From JBEKCP01 sp049509515 (GTDB lineage: Bacteria > Planctomycetota > Planctomycetia > Pirellulales > Thermoguttaceae): a stretch of 64,000 nt of DNA. A model generated the notes under the pieces. It was not told the DNA's origin. It ran no database searches and saw only the letters and a program-made list of their open reading frames with translations. The DNA lies in NCBI GenBank assembly GCA_049509515.1, contig JBEKZV010000028.1, positions 52,756 through 116,755 on the forward strand, read 5' to 3'. Below are positions 52,849-62,633 of this stretch, one piece after another. Made by a program: the position numbers and the translations under genes. Each line of letters starts with the position of its first letter. The stretch's first letter is position 1.

Positions 52849-54873
52849 ATGCCGCCGGGGAATCGCTTGCCGTTGAGGTTTGCCGCTTTCCTTCTCGCCG
52901 CGATGTGGGCCGCGGCCGGCTGTAGCCCCGCGGCGGCCGACGATTGGTTCGCTCCCTGCCCGAGCGTGGCCGAGTACAAGCCCAAGGGTCCGGCGCACTG
53001 CTACCGGCAGTTCAACATCGACTGGAGCTGGATCGGCCGCGGGACCGGGCATCTCCCCGAGCTCCTCAGCCAGGCCGACCCGGTCCAGTTCGCCGAATTC
53101 TGCCGCGCGGACGGCCTCGACGGGACGATCGTCATGGCCGTGCCGCACCACGGTTACTGCACCTACGACACGCGGGCCGGCACCCGCTTCCCGGGAATGA
53201 AGGGGGATTGGTTCGGCCGCACGATCGAGGAGCTGCACAAGCGGCGGATCGCGGCGTTCGGTTACATCACGATCAACTGGAACTGGAAGTTCATGCGCGA
53301 GAACCTGGGCCGCGATTTCGTCCGCGCCCAGGCCAACCCGGACGGCAGCCTCGACGGCCTGATCTGTCTGAACGCGCCCGGTCTCGTGGATCGCGTCGAG
53401 GCCTATACCCGCGAAGTCCTGCTGGGCTATCCGGTCGACGGCCTGCGCTACGACATTCTTTCGACCCTCCGCGGCTGCACCTGCGACGGCTGCCGGGCGC
53501 TGTACCGCGAGCTTTACGGCGAAGAGCTGGCGGCGTGGGACCGGGTGCCCCAGCGCCGCCGGGAGGACTTCTACCAGGCGACGATTGCCCGCGTGGTGTC
53601 CCGCCTGACCCGGACGGGAAAGCAGGTCAAGCCCGGCGTGCCCATGTGGCAGAACAGCATTCAGAGCTACAGCCCCAACGACCTCAACCTCGGCCGCAGC
53701 CAGGACATCGCCTACAACGAATACGGCGATCCGTTCCGCGTGCTGCTCTTGAAGGGGGCGACCAACAAGGCCGCGGTCATCAGCGGCATGCTGAACGACT
53801 CGCCCCTCTCGGCGACGGCCCGGATCGATCGCCTCAACGGCCGGCTGTGCCTGGCGCTGGGCGGCCGGAGCTATTCTTACTTCGGCCATAAACTGTCGAA
53901 CTACCGCACGGCCCTGCCGGGCAAGGAGATGGCGGCCTGGCACCGCGACGAGCTGACTCCGTATTACCGCATGATCGCCGAGATCGAGCCGTACCTGGAA
54001 GACGCGCGGCCGGTCGTGTCCGCGGCGGTGGTGTTCTCCGAGGCCACGCGTTACCGCTGGCCGAACTGCAGCCGCGAGCCTTACGTCAAGGCCATGCAGG
54101 GGATGACCGAGGCCTGCCTGGCGCGGAGCCTGCCGCTGGAATTCGTCAACTGCCTCGACCTGGCCCAGCGCGGCCAGGAGCTGTTGCGGCTGCGGACCCT
54201 GGTGCTGCCGCTCACTTCGGGCCTCGCGCCCGGACAGCTCGACTGCCTGCGGCGTTACGTCCAGGGCGGCGGGAGCCTGCTTGTCGCCGGCGACGCCCTG
54301 CGGCACGATGCCCAGGGGCGCGAGCAGCCAGACTTCGACTTGGCCGCCGAGATGGGCGTGCGATTCCGCGCGGTGCTCGAAGCCGGCCGGGAGCCGTGGA
54401 CGGTCGGCGGACAATTGGCCGGCCGGCTCGTGGCGGCGGAAGTCAAGACGCTCGTCCACGTCGAGCCCGTCGAGGGGCAGACGCTGCTGGAGGCCCGGCG
54501 GTGGGATCGCTCGTTCCCCCTGCTCTGCGTGCGGTCTTTGGGCCGGGGCAAGATCGCCTTCTTGGCCAGCCTCGACTCCCCGCCGCTGGTGGAACAGGCG
54601 ATCGAGTTCCTGGCCGGCGAAGCTCCCCTGCGCGTTCAGCCCGCGGAGAAACGGGCCGTGCTCGCCTGCCAGCCGCAAGAACACCGCTGGATTCTGCACC
54701 TGCTCGACCCGGGAAACTACGACGTGGAAGTCTGTCGCGCCTGGGCGGCCCCGAACAGGGTCGTCGCGCAATACCCGGCCACGGGTTGGAACTATACGCT
54801 TGAAAAGACGCCGGCCGGACTGCGGATCGCGGTCCGCGGCGAAGCGGACGACCGCCTCTTGGTGCTCGAATGA
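52849..54873 (+). CDS. Predicted lipoprotein glycosidase with trimerisation-like domain
   Basis: 674 residues from ATG 52849, after AAAGGGGGG; a TTG six bases earlier is in frame. The N-terminus RFAAFLLAAMWAAAGC is a signal with a possible lipobox (AAGC). The TIM-barrel part has RQFNIDWSWIGRG, IVMAVPHHGYCTYDTRAGT and VDGLRYDILSTLRGCTCDGC, reminiscent of GH29/GH-like enzymes. Residues ~400-520 (LTPYYRMIAEIEPYLEDA, LRTLVLPLTSGLAPGQLDCLRRYVQGGGSLLVAGDALR) match a beta-galactosidase trimerisation-like fold. Substrate not assigned. Confidence 0.6.
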   Translation: MPPGNRLPLRFAAFLLAAMWAAAGCSPAAADDWFAPCPSVAEYKPKGPAHCYRQFNIDWSWIGRGTGHLPELLSQADPVQFAEFCRADGLDGTIVMAVPHHGYCTYDTRAGTRFPGMKGDWFGRTIEELHKRRIAAFGYITINWNWKFMRENLGRDFVRAQANPDGSLDGLICLNAPGLVDRVEAYTREVLLGYPVDGLRYDILSTLRGCTCDGCRALYRELYGEELAAWDRVPQRRREDFYQATIARVVSRLTRTGKQVKPGVPMWQNSIQSYSPNDLNLGRSQDIAYNEYGDPFRVLLLKGATNKAAVISGMLNDSPLSATARIDRLNGRLCLALGGRSYSYFGHKLSNYRTALPGKEMAAWHRDELTPYYRMIAEIEPYLEDARPVVSAAVVFSEATRYRWPNCSREPYVKAMQGMTEACLARSLPLEFVNCLDLAQRGQELLRLRTLVLPLTSGLAPGQLDCLRRYVQGGGSLLVAGDALRHDAQGREQPDFDLAAEMGVRFRAVLEAGREPWTVGGQLAGRLVAAEVKTLVHVEPVEGQTLLEARRWDRSFPLLCVRSLGRGKIAFLASLDSPPLVEQAIEFLAGEAPLRVQPAEKRAVLACQPQEHRWILHLLDPGNYDVEVCRAWAAPNRVVAQYPATGWNYTLEKTPAGLRIAVRGEADDRLLVLE

Positions 54874-54876
54874 TCC

Positions 54877-57800
54877 CTAGCGGGGACTGTCCGGACGTTC
54901 GCGGAGCGGCGGGCCCTCGACGATCGACGCGACGTTCTTGTCGCGAACATGGGACGGTCCGCCGCGGTGAGTGGAGCGGGAAGGCAGGCGATCCTCGAGC
55001 GGCAGGCGCGACGGTTTGCCCAACAGCCGCCAGAAATGCCGGGACAGGTCGTCGAAGAGCGAATAGGCCACGGGCGTGGCGATCAGGGTCAACAGGAGCG
55101 AGAGCGTCTGCCCGCCGATGACCACGCCGCTGATCGCCTTGTTGACCGAGGCGCCCTCGCTCTTGGACACCAAGAGCGGGATCATGCCGGCCACGAAGGC
55201 CACGGTGGTCATGAGGATGGGTCGGAGCCGGTCGCGGTTGGCGGCCAGGATCGCTTCCTCGCGCGGCATGCCCGCCGCGCGGAGCTGGTTCGTGTGGTCG
55301 ATCTGCAAGATGGCGTTCTTCTTCACCACGGCGAAGAGCACCAGCACGCCCAGCAGCGAGAAGATGTTCAGGGACTGCCCGAACAGGAGCAGCGAGATCA
55401 GGGCGAAGGGCAGCGTCAGCGGCAGGGAGAGCAGGATGGTGATCGGGTGCAGCCAGGACTCGAACTGCGCGGCGATGACCAGGTAGGCGAAGACGATCGC
55501 GATGATGAAGACCACGAGGAAACTGCGGAAGGTGCGGGCCATTTCCTTCGATTTTCCCAGCAAGGCGGTGGTATAGTCCGGCCCCATGGTTAGCTGCCCG
55601 ACGCTGCGGTCGATGGCGTCCAGCAGCGACTGCTGGGAGGTTCCCGGCGTCATGTTGGCGCTGATGGTGACCTGCCGGTTGCGGTTGAGGCGGTTGATTT
55701 CCGCGGGGCCGGTGCCCTCGGCGAAGCGGACGAAGTCGCCCAGGGCCGCGATGCCGTACTTGGACGAGGGGACGGAGATCGTGGCCAGGTCCTCCAGGCG
55801 GTTGCGAAAGTCGGCCGTCGCCCGCACGTGTACCTCGTACTGCTCGCCCTTTTCGTTGTAGTCGCTGGCCTTGTCGCCCGCCACGAGCAGGCGGAGGGTA
55901 TTGGCCAGGTCGGCGACCGATACGCCCAGGTCGGCGGCCTTGGCGCGGTCCACCTCGACCCCGTACTGCGGCTTGCCCACCACCAGCGACGAATCGACGT
56001 CCACGGCGCCGGGCACCTGGCGGAGGTCGTCCATCACTTTCCGCGCGTACCGGTCCAGGAGCCGCACGTCGGGGCCGCCGATCATGAACTGCACGTCGGC
56101 CTGCGACATGCCGCCGCCGGAGAACACGGCCGCCGGGGTCACGCCGATCCGCAGGTTCTCATTGCGAAACGGCGGCAGGATCTCCCGGCGGACGTAGTTC
56201 ATCATCTCGAACTGGTCGAAGCGCCGCCGCCGGATGGGCAGCATGCGGACGTAGACCGTGCCCGCGTTGGCGGTCCGCTGCTCGCTGTCGGCTACCGACG
56301 TGAGCGTGTACTCGACGCCGCCGAGGCCGCGCACCGCGCGGGCGATGCGGTCCAGGATGACGAACGTCGCCTCCAGCGAAGTGCCTTCCGGAGCGCGGAC
56401 CGCGATCTCGAATTCCGACGCGTCGTCGTCGGGGAGAAAGTTCTTCGGGACGCGGCGCACGAGGGCGGGCACGAGCGCCAGCGTGCCGGCCACGCACAAC
56501 ACGACCACCCACCGCCGCCGCAGCGAGAACCGCAGCAGGACCATGTAGCCGCGCTCGAGCCACGAGTAAACGCCGCGCCGGGACCCGGCCGCGGCCGGCC
56601 GGGCGGCCGCGCCGTGCTCGTGGCCGTCGCCCGCCGGGCCGCCTTCCGCCCCGCGGAGCCGCTTCTGCTTGAGCCAGCGGGCGGCCAGCATCGGCGTGAG
56701 CGAAAAGCTCACGATCATGCTCACCAGGATCGTGGCCGACATCGTGACGCCGAACGATTTCAGGAACCGCCCCACGATCCCGCCCATGAAGGCGATGGGC
56801 AGAAACACCGCCACCAGCGACAGCGTGATCGACAGCACCGCCAGGCCGATCTCCTTGGTGGCGGCGAAAGCGGCCTCGAAGGGAGTACACTCCTTCTCTT
56901 CGATGTAGCGGTAGATGTTCTCCAGCACCACGATCGCGTCGTCGATCACGATGCCGACCGAGAGGGCCAGCGCCAGGAGCGTGATGCTGTTGAGCGTGAA
57001 ACCCATGTAGAACACGACGGCGAAGGCCGAGATGATCGAGGTGGGGATCGCCAGGGCCGCAATCAGCGTGGTGCGGAAGTTGGCCAGGAAGAAGTAGATC
57101 ACGACGGCGGCCAGGATGCTGCCCAGGACCAAGTGCTCCTTGACGGTATCGACCGACGCCTGGATGAACACCGATTGATCGCGCACCAGCACGATGCGGT
57201 AGTCCTTGGGGGCGATGCCCTGCAGGGCGTCGAGCCGCTCTTTGAGCAGGCGGGCCACCTCGACCGTGTTGGTGCCCGATTGCTTGCGAATGTTCAGCAA
57301 CACGGCGGGGACGTCGTTGAAGCGCGCCAGGCTCTTGACCTCTTCGGCGCCGTCCTCGGCGTGTCCCACGTCGCCGATGGTGATCGTGTGCCCGCCGTGA
57401 TCGGCCACGGCGATGTCGTCGATCTCCGCGACCCGCTCCACGCGGCCCATGGTCCGCAAGGTGTGCTCGTGCGATCCCGTTTTCACGGCCCCGCCGGGCA
57501 CCTGCAGGTTCTGCGACCCCAGCGCGCGGGCGACGTCGGCCACCGTCAGGCGATGGGAGCGGAGCCGGAGCGGGTCCAACTGCACGTTGATCTGCCGCGC
57601 CCGGCCGCCGACGATCATCACCTGGCCCACCCCCGGCAGCGACTCCAACTGCCGTCGCAGGACCTTGTCGCAATACTCGGTGATCTCGCGGATCGGGGTG
57701 GGTGCCGAGACGGCGACCGTCATCACGGGCGTCGAGTCCGGATCGAACTTCTCGACCAGCGGCTGCTCGATGTTCTTGGGCAGCTCCGGCAGCACCCGGT

Positions 57801-58140
57801 TCACCTTGTCGCGGACCTCTTGCGCGGCGACGTCGGCGTCCTTCTCCAGCACGAAGGTGATGAACACCTGCGAGATGCCTTCCGACGACACGGAGCGGAG
57901 CTCCTCGATGCCGCTGGTGGTGTTGACGGCCTCCTCGATCTTGTCCGTGATTTCCGTCTCCACTTCCTCCGGCGCGGAGCCGGGCAGGCGCGTGGTCACG
58001 GTGATGATGGGAAAGTCCACCTTGGGGAAGCGGTCCAAGCCCAGGTTCAGGTAGCCCACCGCGCCGAACACGAGGAACGCCAGCGCGAGCACCGTGGCGA
58101 AAACCGGCCGGCGGATGCAGAGGGAAGCGAGAAAATTCAT
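54877..58140 (-). CDS. RND efflux transporter, HAE1/AcrB type
   Basis: 1087 residues. Inner-membrane proton/drug antiporter. N-terminal MNFLASLCIRRPVFATVLALAFLVFGAVGYLNL is the usual first membrane helix. Porter-domain motifs include RLPGSAPEEVETEITDKIEEAVN. TM4 has LALALSVGIVIDDAIVVLENIYRY with the DD proton-relay pair. A second half repeats the layout up to GQTLSLLLTLIATPVAYSLFDD. A short linker of low complexity (GAEGGPAGDGHEHGAAARPAAAGSR, about 25 residues) sits in the middle cytoplasmic loop. Downstream of the membrane-fusion gene in the tetR operon. Confidence 0.92.
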   Translation of the reverse strand: MNFLASLCIRRPVFATVLALAFLVFGAVGYLNLGLDRFPKVDFPIITVTTRLPGSAPEEVETEITDKIEEAVNTTSGIEELRSVSSEGISQVFITFVLEKDADVAAQEVRDKVNRVLPELPKNIEQPLVEKFDPDSTPVMTVAVSAPTPIREITEYCDKVLRRQLESLPGVGQVMIVGGRARQINVQLDPLRLRSHRLTVADVARALGSQNLQVPGGAVKTGSHEHTLRTMGRVERVAEIDDIAVADHGGHTITIGDVGHAEDGAEEVKSLARFNDVPAVLLNIRKQSGTNTVEVARLLKERLDALQGIAPKDYRIVLVRDQSVFIQASVDTVKEHLVLGSILAAVVIYFFLANFRTTLIAALAIPTSIISAFAVVFYMGFTLNSITLLALALSVGIVIDDAIVVLENIYRYIEEKECTPFEAAFAATKEIGLAVLSITLSLVAVFLPIAFMGGIVGRFLKSFGVTMSATILVSMIVSFSLTPMLAARWLKQKRLRGAEGGPAGDGHEHGAAARPAAAGSRRGVYSWLERGYMVLLRFSLRRRWVVVLCVAGTLALVPALVRRVPKNFLPDDDASEFEIAVRAPEGTSLEATFVILDRIARAVRGLGGVEYTLTSVADSEQRTANAGTVYVRMLPIRRRRFDQFEMMNYVRREILPPFRNENLRIGVTPAAVFSGGGMSQADVQFMIGGPDVRLLDRYARKVMDDLRQVPGAVDVDSSLVVGKPQYGVEVDRAKAADLGVSVADLANTLRLLVAGDKASDYNEKGEQYEVHVRATADFRNRLEDLATISVPSSKYGIAALGDFVRFAEGTGPAEINRLNRNRQVTISANMTPGTSQQSLLDAIDRSVGQLTMGPDYTTALLGKSKEMARTFRSFLVVFIIAIVFAYLVIAAQFESWLHPITILLSLPLTLPFALISLLLFGQSLNIFSLLGVLVLFAVVKKNAILQIDHTNQLRAAGMPREEAILAANRDRLRPILMTTVAFVAGMIPLLVSKSEGASVNKAISGVVIGGQTLSLLLTLIATPVAYSLFDDLSRHFWRLLGKPSRLPLEDRLPSRSTHRGGPSHVRDKNVASIVEGPPLRERPDSPR

Positions 58141-58212
58141 GAGGATCGACCTGGACGGTGCGGCGGCGCCGGGCCGCTCCGCCGCGGGACCCGGAGCCGG
58201 CCGGCGGACGTT

Positions 58213-59484
58213 TCACGACTCCGTGTCGCCGTCGCGGACCTTGTCGGGAGTGGTGACCACGATGTCGTCCGCCGCCAGCCCCGACGTGATCCGCACGCGG
58301 CCCCCCGCCGTCTCCCCCAGCGAAACGATCTGTTCGCGGATCACGCCGCCGCGGACCACGAACACGGCGGCCACCTCTCCGCGGCTGCAGACGGCCGCCC
58401 GGGGAACAAAGAAGTCGGTCTGCTGCTCATCCAACTGCAACTCGGCGGTGACGAACAAACCGGGCCGCAGCACGGCGCGGGGATTGGCTACCACCGCTTC
58501 CACGCACAGCGAACGGTTGTCGCTGGTCACCGCCGGCGCGATGTACCGCACGCTGCCCGTGAACGTCTTGCCGGGAAACGCATCCGTGCGGAAGGTCACG
58601 GTCTGGCCGAGCTTGATGTGCGCCAACTCCTGCTGCGGCACCGTCAACTGGAGTCGCAGCGGATCGATCCGCAGCAGCGTCACCAGCTTGGCGCCCGGGA
58701 ACAGGGCGATCACCCGTTCGCCGGCGGAGATGTCCCGCTCCGCCACCCAGCCGTCGAAGGGGGCCCGAATGGAACAGTCGTCCACCGCCTTCCGCAGAGC
58801 CACCAGGTGTACCACCGCCTGCCGATAGTTCTGGTACAACTGCCGCGCCTGCCGCACCGCCAGGCGGTGCCGCTGGACGGCCGAGCGGTAGTCGGTCTCC
58901 ATCTGCTCCGCATCGCCCAGGGCAATCGCACGCCGCTGCTTGAGGCTCTCCGATCGCCGGTAGCTTCTTTCCGCCATTTCCCGGGCCAACTTGGCGGCCT
59001 CGACCTCGGGCACGTCGTCCACGCGGAATTCCTGGCCCTCGTCCAGCCCCAGCCGCACGCGAAGTTCTTCGGCAACCACAACGCCTTCGTCCAAGGCGTA
59101 CTGGGCGTCGCGGGGGTCGATTTGCACCAGAAGGTCTCCCTTCTTGACGATACTCCCGCGCTCGACGCACGTCTCCGAGATATTGCCCATCGCGTTGCTG
59201 CCGACATCCGATTTCTCGTCTGCCGCGAGGCTCCCGGTGAGCCGCAGCGTGACCTTGCGCGTGACGGCCTCGACGGCCTGCTTGCGGATGCCGCCGGCCG
59301 CGGCGGAACGGCCCGGCGGCCCGGCCGGCGAGATGGTCTCCAGGTATTCGGCCTGCTCCGCCCCCGCGGCGGTCTTCCCCGGGATGCCCCGCCGCACGTA
59401 CCCGAAAACCAGCGCGCCGCCGACCGCGGCGCACAGACATCCCGGCACCACGAGGCGCCGCCACGGCAAGCCCGGCTTATTCAT
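58213..59484 (-). CDS. Membrane-fusion protein (HlyD/AcrA type)
   Basis: 423 residues. A single N-terminal membrane segment (LVVPGCLCAAVGGALVFGYV) is followed by the lipoyl-like half GSIVKKGDLLVQIDPRDAQYAL, a helical hairpin (~140-225), the other lipoyl half DDCSIRAPFDGWVAERDISAGERV, and the beta-barrel domain (LRLQLTVPQQELAHIKLGQTVTFRTDAFPG). It links the RND pump to an outer-membrane channel. It overlaps the tetR stop by 4 bases (ATGA), and the RND gene starts 72 bases downstream. No outer-membrane TolC gene is adjacent. Confidence 0.9.
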   Translation of the reverse strand: MNKPGLPWRRLVVPGCLCAAVGGALVFGYVRRGIPGKTAAGAEQAEYLETISPAGPPGRSAAAGGIRKQAVEAVTRKVTLRLTGSLAADEKSDVGSNAMGNISETCVERGSIVKKGDLLVQIDPRDAQYALDEGVVVAEELRVRLGLDEGQEFRVDDVPEVEAAKLAREMAERSYRRSESLKQRRAIALGDAEQMETDYRSAVQRHRLAVRQARQLYQNYRQAVVHLVALRKAVDDCSIRAPFDGWVAERDISAGERVIALFPGAKLVTLLRIDPLRLQLTVPQQELAHIKLGQTVTFRTDAFPGKTFTGSVRYIAPAVTSDNRSLCVEAVVANPRAVLRPGLFVTAELQLDEQQTDFFVPRAAVCSRGEVAAVFVVRGGVIREQIVSLGETAGGRVRITSGLAADDIVVTTPDKVRDGDTES

Positions 59485-60179
59485 GATCGTTTCCTCCCGT
59501 TCGATCGAGATCGCCGGGCAGTCTCCGGCTCAGCGACTGCCGACGGGCCGCCCCGGGCCATGGTCTGGATTCCACCCAGCGAAAACCGGAAAACGTGCTC
59601 GGCCAGGTATTCAATCGTCGCCGGGTCGTGGACGTCGAGGCGGTCCAGCCGCCGGACGACGGCCTCGGAGTGATGATACAAGACGCACTGCGACAGGACA
59701 CTGGCCGCGCAGTCGCGCACGAGTGCCGGCGCCGCCGCCGGCCCCAGCAACTCCGCGATGATGGGGTTGAGGATCTCTTGCAGCGGCCGCGCCGCCTTTT
59801 CCACGGCCAAGCCCAAGGCGGACGTGGGCTCGACCAGCTCGTGCGCCATCAGTCGCAGCAGTTGCACCGGCCGGTCAACCCCCAACAGGTTGTGGAGGAA
59901 CTGGTGCACGAAATGCCGGAGCTTTCGCGCGGGCGAATCGGCCGGGTCGGGCTCAATCTGGGCCAGCCCCCCGCCCGCCGCCACCACCGCTTGTTCGAGT
60001 ACCGCCGCGTACAACTGCTCCTTATCGCGGAAGTGGTAGTTCACCGCGGCAATATTCGCCGAGCCGCGACGGCAGATCTCCCGCAGCGTCGCCCCACGGT
60101 AGCCCACCTCGGCAAAGACCTCGGTCGCCGCCGCCAGCAAACGATCGCGGGTCTCCAAGCCATCCTGGTCGCGCGACAT
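59481..60179 (-). CDS. TetR/AcrR-family transcriptional regulator
   Basis: 232 residues. The N-terminal HTH is TRDRLLAAATEVFAEVGYRGATLREICRRGSANIAAVNYHFRDKEQLYAAVL. The C-terminal ligand domain (FVHQFLHNLLGVDRPVQLLRLMAHELVEPTSAL) matches the CecR/DUF1956 branch. As first gene of the operon it should repress itself and the efflux genes until an inducer binds. A perfectly spaced promoter lies at 60216-60244. Confidence 0.9.
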   Translation of the reverse strand: MSRDQDGLETRDRLLAAATEVFAEVGYRGATLREICRRGSANIAAVNYHFRDKEQLYAAVLEQAVVAAGGGLAQIEPDPADSPARKLRHFVHQFLHNLLGVDRPVQLLRLMAHELVEPTSALGLAVEKAARPLQEILNPIIAELLGPAAAPALVRDCAASVLSQCVLYHHSEAVVRRLDRLDVHDPATIEYLAEHVFRFSLGGIQTMARGGPSAVAEPETARRSRSNGRKRS

Positions 60180-60215
60180 GGAACGCTCCCACCGGTCAAT
60201 CGCTCATTTCAATCA

Positions 60216-60244
60216 AGCATATCAAATGCCTGTTTTACACGCAA
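60216..60244 (-). promoter_or_regulatory. Promoter of the tetR-hlyD-acrB operon
   Basis: Minus strand: TTGCGT (plus 60239-60244), 17 bases, TATGCT (plus 60216-60221). CATTT (60205-60209) and AAATG (60224-60228) flank the -10 as a short inverted repeat, a possible operator half-site pair. Confidence 0.5.
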
Positions 60245-60446
60245 GAGGCATTCCAGCTATTCCTGCGGCTGCCGGGCCATGATCGCTTGGAATCCTGCTG
60301 CTGTTGCCGGGAACCCTTGCGGCCGAAGGTGGGGTATAATGGCTGCCGAGCACCCGCGGCAATCGTGGGCAGACCCTCCGAGCGAGGTCGAGTGGAGGGC
60401 CCCCGACATGAAGTGCCAATAACACATGCAATTGAAGGAGAAGGCA

Positions 60447-62633
60447 ATGCGTTGCACGTTTGGCAAGAGAGTTGTCCTGGTGAGCGCAATGCTGTCGGCT
60501 GTGGTGGCGACGAGCCAAGTGGCGGCAGGCCAACCCGAACCGGTCACGGCGGCCAACGGCGCAACCACTCAGCCTGGGAGTTCGGTCTTGGACAATCTCG
60601 AGCCGGGCCAGTGGTACGAAGTGCCCAACTCCCGGCTGGATGCGGTGGCGGCCCCACACGCGAAATTCCCCTGGCTGGCGGGCAGTTCCGGGGTGGCCGG
60701 CGTCATCTGCTGCTGGTGCGGCGGGGCGTTCGACTCGCAACGCGACCAGCTCTACGTCGGGCCGGGCGGCGGACACATGGGCTACAACGGTAACGAAGTG
60801 TACGCCTTCAGCCTGCGCGACATGAAATGGCGCCGGCTGACCGACCCGTATCCGGTCGTCAAGGGCGAAGCCACGGACCCGAAGACCTCGCCCTCGGCCA
60901 TCCACACCTATGACGGCGTCGAATACCTTCCGCCGCCGGTGGACCGCTACGTGGTCGTGGGCGGCTGGAGCTGCCCGGACACCTACGCGCTCAATCCCGA
61001 CCGGCCCGACCGCTGGGAGGCATATCCCGGGCACGGCACCGGCCGGACGGGCGACATCTGCGGCTACGATCCGGTCCGCCAACTGCTGTGGTTCAACACG
61101 CCCGGCACCGACGGCATGCTCAGCCAATGGGACCCGCTCGGGCACCACTGGACCCTGCGTGCCACATATTCCATGGAGCACATGGACTATAACACCACCG
61201 GCGACATCGACTGCAAGCGGGGCCTATTCGTCGCCGCCGGCAATCACAAGGTCTATGCCTGGCCGGTCAAGCCGATTCCCGGCGTGATCGCCGGGGGCAA
61301 GATCAAGACCACCGGCGATACGGAGATCCTCGAGTGCGGGAGCCCGGGTTTCTGTTACGCCCCTTTGTGCGACAAGTTCGTCGCCTGGCGCAGCGGAGCG
61401 GACGTCTACACCTTGGACATGGACACCAAGGTGTGGACCCGGCACCCGCCGGCGGCGAGCAACAAGGTCATTCCCGGCAAGCCCGACCAGTGGGGCACGT
61501 TCGGACGCTTCCGCTATGTCGCGTCCCGGAACGTCTTCGTTCTGTACAACAGCGTCAGCCAGAACGTCTTCTTCTACCGCCTGACGGCCGACAAGCCGAA
61601 CGTGATCACCGCCGTCAAGGCCAAACTGATCAAGGCCGCCGTGGACAGCGACATCCCGGCGGCCGCCATCTCGGTGCAGGCGATCTACGCCGACGGAATC
61701 CGCAAGAACGTCACCGGCACGGCCCGCTACTTCTCGCTGGACCCGGCTATCGCCCGAGTTGAACTCCAAGGCCAAGGCGTGGTGACCGGGCTGGCCGGCG
61801 GAACCGCCAGGATCCGCGCGGTCTACACCGACCCGGCGCTGAAGCGCGGCTTCGCCGACACGATGTCGCTGACGGTCAAGGACATCATCGGGGATGCGAC
61901 GCTGGATTCCGTGAAGTTGAATTACAGCAAGCTGACGATGGTGGCCGGCGACAGCTTCCAACTTGCGGCCGACGGCGCGTACACCAGGGGCGAAGGTCAC
62001 TTCACGCGACCGTGTACTACGCGGGCGGACTGGAAGTCCAATTCGCCCGACGCGGTGACGGTGGCCGGCGGTCTGGTCAAGGCGGTCGGCAAGGGCGGGC
62101 CGGCCAAGATCACCGCGTCGCTCGGCGGCAAGTCCGATGCGGCCGTGGTGACGGTGTACGATGCGCCAGCGATCACGCGAATCAACTTCCAGGTTACGGA
62201 CGCCAGCCCGCGAGCCGGCTGGAAGGTGGACAACGGCAGGGCCTACAGCGACGCCCGCGGTTTCGGGTGGCTGCACCCCGGCGGCCTCGGCTCGCGCGAC
62301 GACAGGGTCAATACGAACAACTTCTTGCTCAAGAGCTTTGTGGGTTGCGGCGAGATCAAGGATTTCAAGGTGAAGGTCCCCGCGGGCTGGCATGTCGTCC
62401 GGGTGGCGATGGGCGACCCGCAATACGGCGCCACTCCGTTCGCCTGTTGGGTGGCCTTGGGCACGGACAAGTTGCTCTATTACACGGGTCGGGGCAACGA
62501 CATTGCCACCCGCGTCGTCAAGGCGGGCGGCGACGGCCTGGTGTTTAGCGCCATCGGCCCGCTGAATTACATCATTGTGGCCCCCGTCGGCCTTGACATG
62601 GACAAGCACGCCAACGACGGTCCCGACCAATGA
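60447..62633 (+). CDS. Secreted propeller protein with Ig-like (BIG2) repeats
   Basis: 728 residues from ATG 60447, after AAGGAGAAGG; an ATG seven codons upstream has no such site. A signal peptide (VVLVSAMLSAVVATSQVAAG) is followed by a kelch/galactose-oxidase-like propeller (QLYVGPGGGHMGYNGNEVYAF, RYVVVGGWSCPDTYAL, QLLWFNTPGTDGMLSQWDP). Two BIG2-like Ig segments follow (SVQAIYADGIRKNVTGTARYFSLDPAIARV and DSFQLAADGAYTRGEGHF...WKSNSPDAVTVAGG). The last ~150 residues are a malectin-like beta domain (INFQVTDASPRAGWKVDNGRAYSD). Probably a surface or periplasmic carbohydrate-binding protein. Confidence 0.72.
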   Translation: MRCTFGKRVVLVSAMLSAVVATSQVAAGQPEPVTAANGATTQPGSSVLDNLEPGQWYEVPNSRLDAVAAPHAKFPWLAGSSGVAGVICCWCGGAFDSQRDQLYVGPGGGHMGYNGNEVYAFSLRDMKWRRLTDPYPVVKGEATDPKTSPSAIHTYDGVEYLPPPVDRYVVVGGWSCPDTYALNPDRPDRWEAYPGHGTGRTGDICGYDPVRQLLWFNTPGTDGMLSQWDPLGHHWTLRATYSMEHMDYNTTGDIDCKRGLFVAAGNHKVYAWPVKPIPGVIAGGKIKTTGDTEILECGSPGFCYAPLCDKFVAWRSGADVYTLDMDTKVWTRHPPAASNKVIPGKPDQWGTFGRFRYVASRNVFVLYNSVSQNVFFYRLTADKPNVITAVKAKLIKAAVDSDIPAAAISVQAIYADGIRKNVTGTARYFSLDPAIARVELQGQGVVTGLAGGTARIRAVYTDPALKRGFADTMSLTVKDIIGDATLDSVKLNYSKLTMVAGDSFQLAADGAYTRGEGHFTRPCTTRADWKSNSPDAVTVAGGLVKAVGKGGPAKITASLGGKSDAAVVTVYDAPAITRINFQVTDASPRAGWKVDNGRAYSDARGFGWLHPGGLGSRDDRVNTNNFLLKSFVGCGEIKDFKVKVPAGWHVVRVAMGDPQYGATPFACWVALGTDKLLYYTGRGNDIATRVVKAGGDGLVFSAIGPLNYIIVAPVGLDMDKHANDGPDQ

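Noticed and set aside
55828..59673. 1281-codon open frame on the plus strand
   Set aside because: It is antisense to the RND, membrane-fusion and TetR genes, which have clear motifs. It is a by-product of high GC third positions.
60335..60340. TATAAT upstream of the 60447 gene
   Set aside because: A good -10 by itself, but no -35 at 16-18 bases was found, so it is not listed as a promoter.
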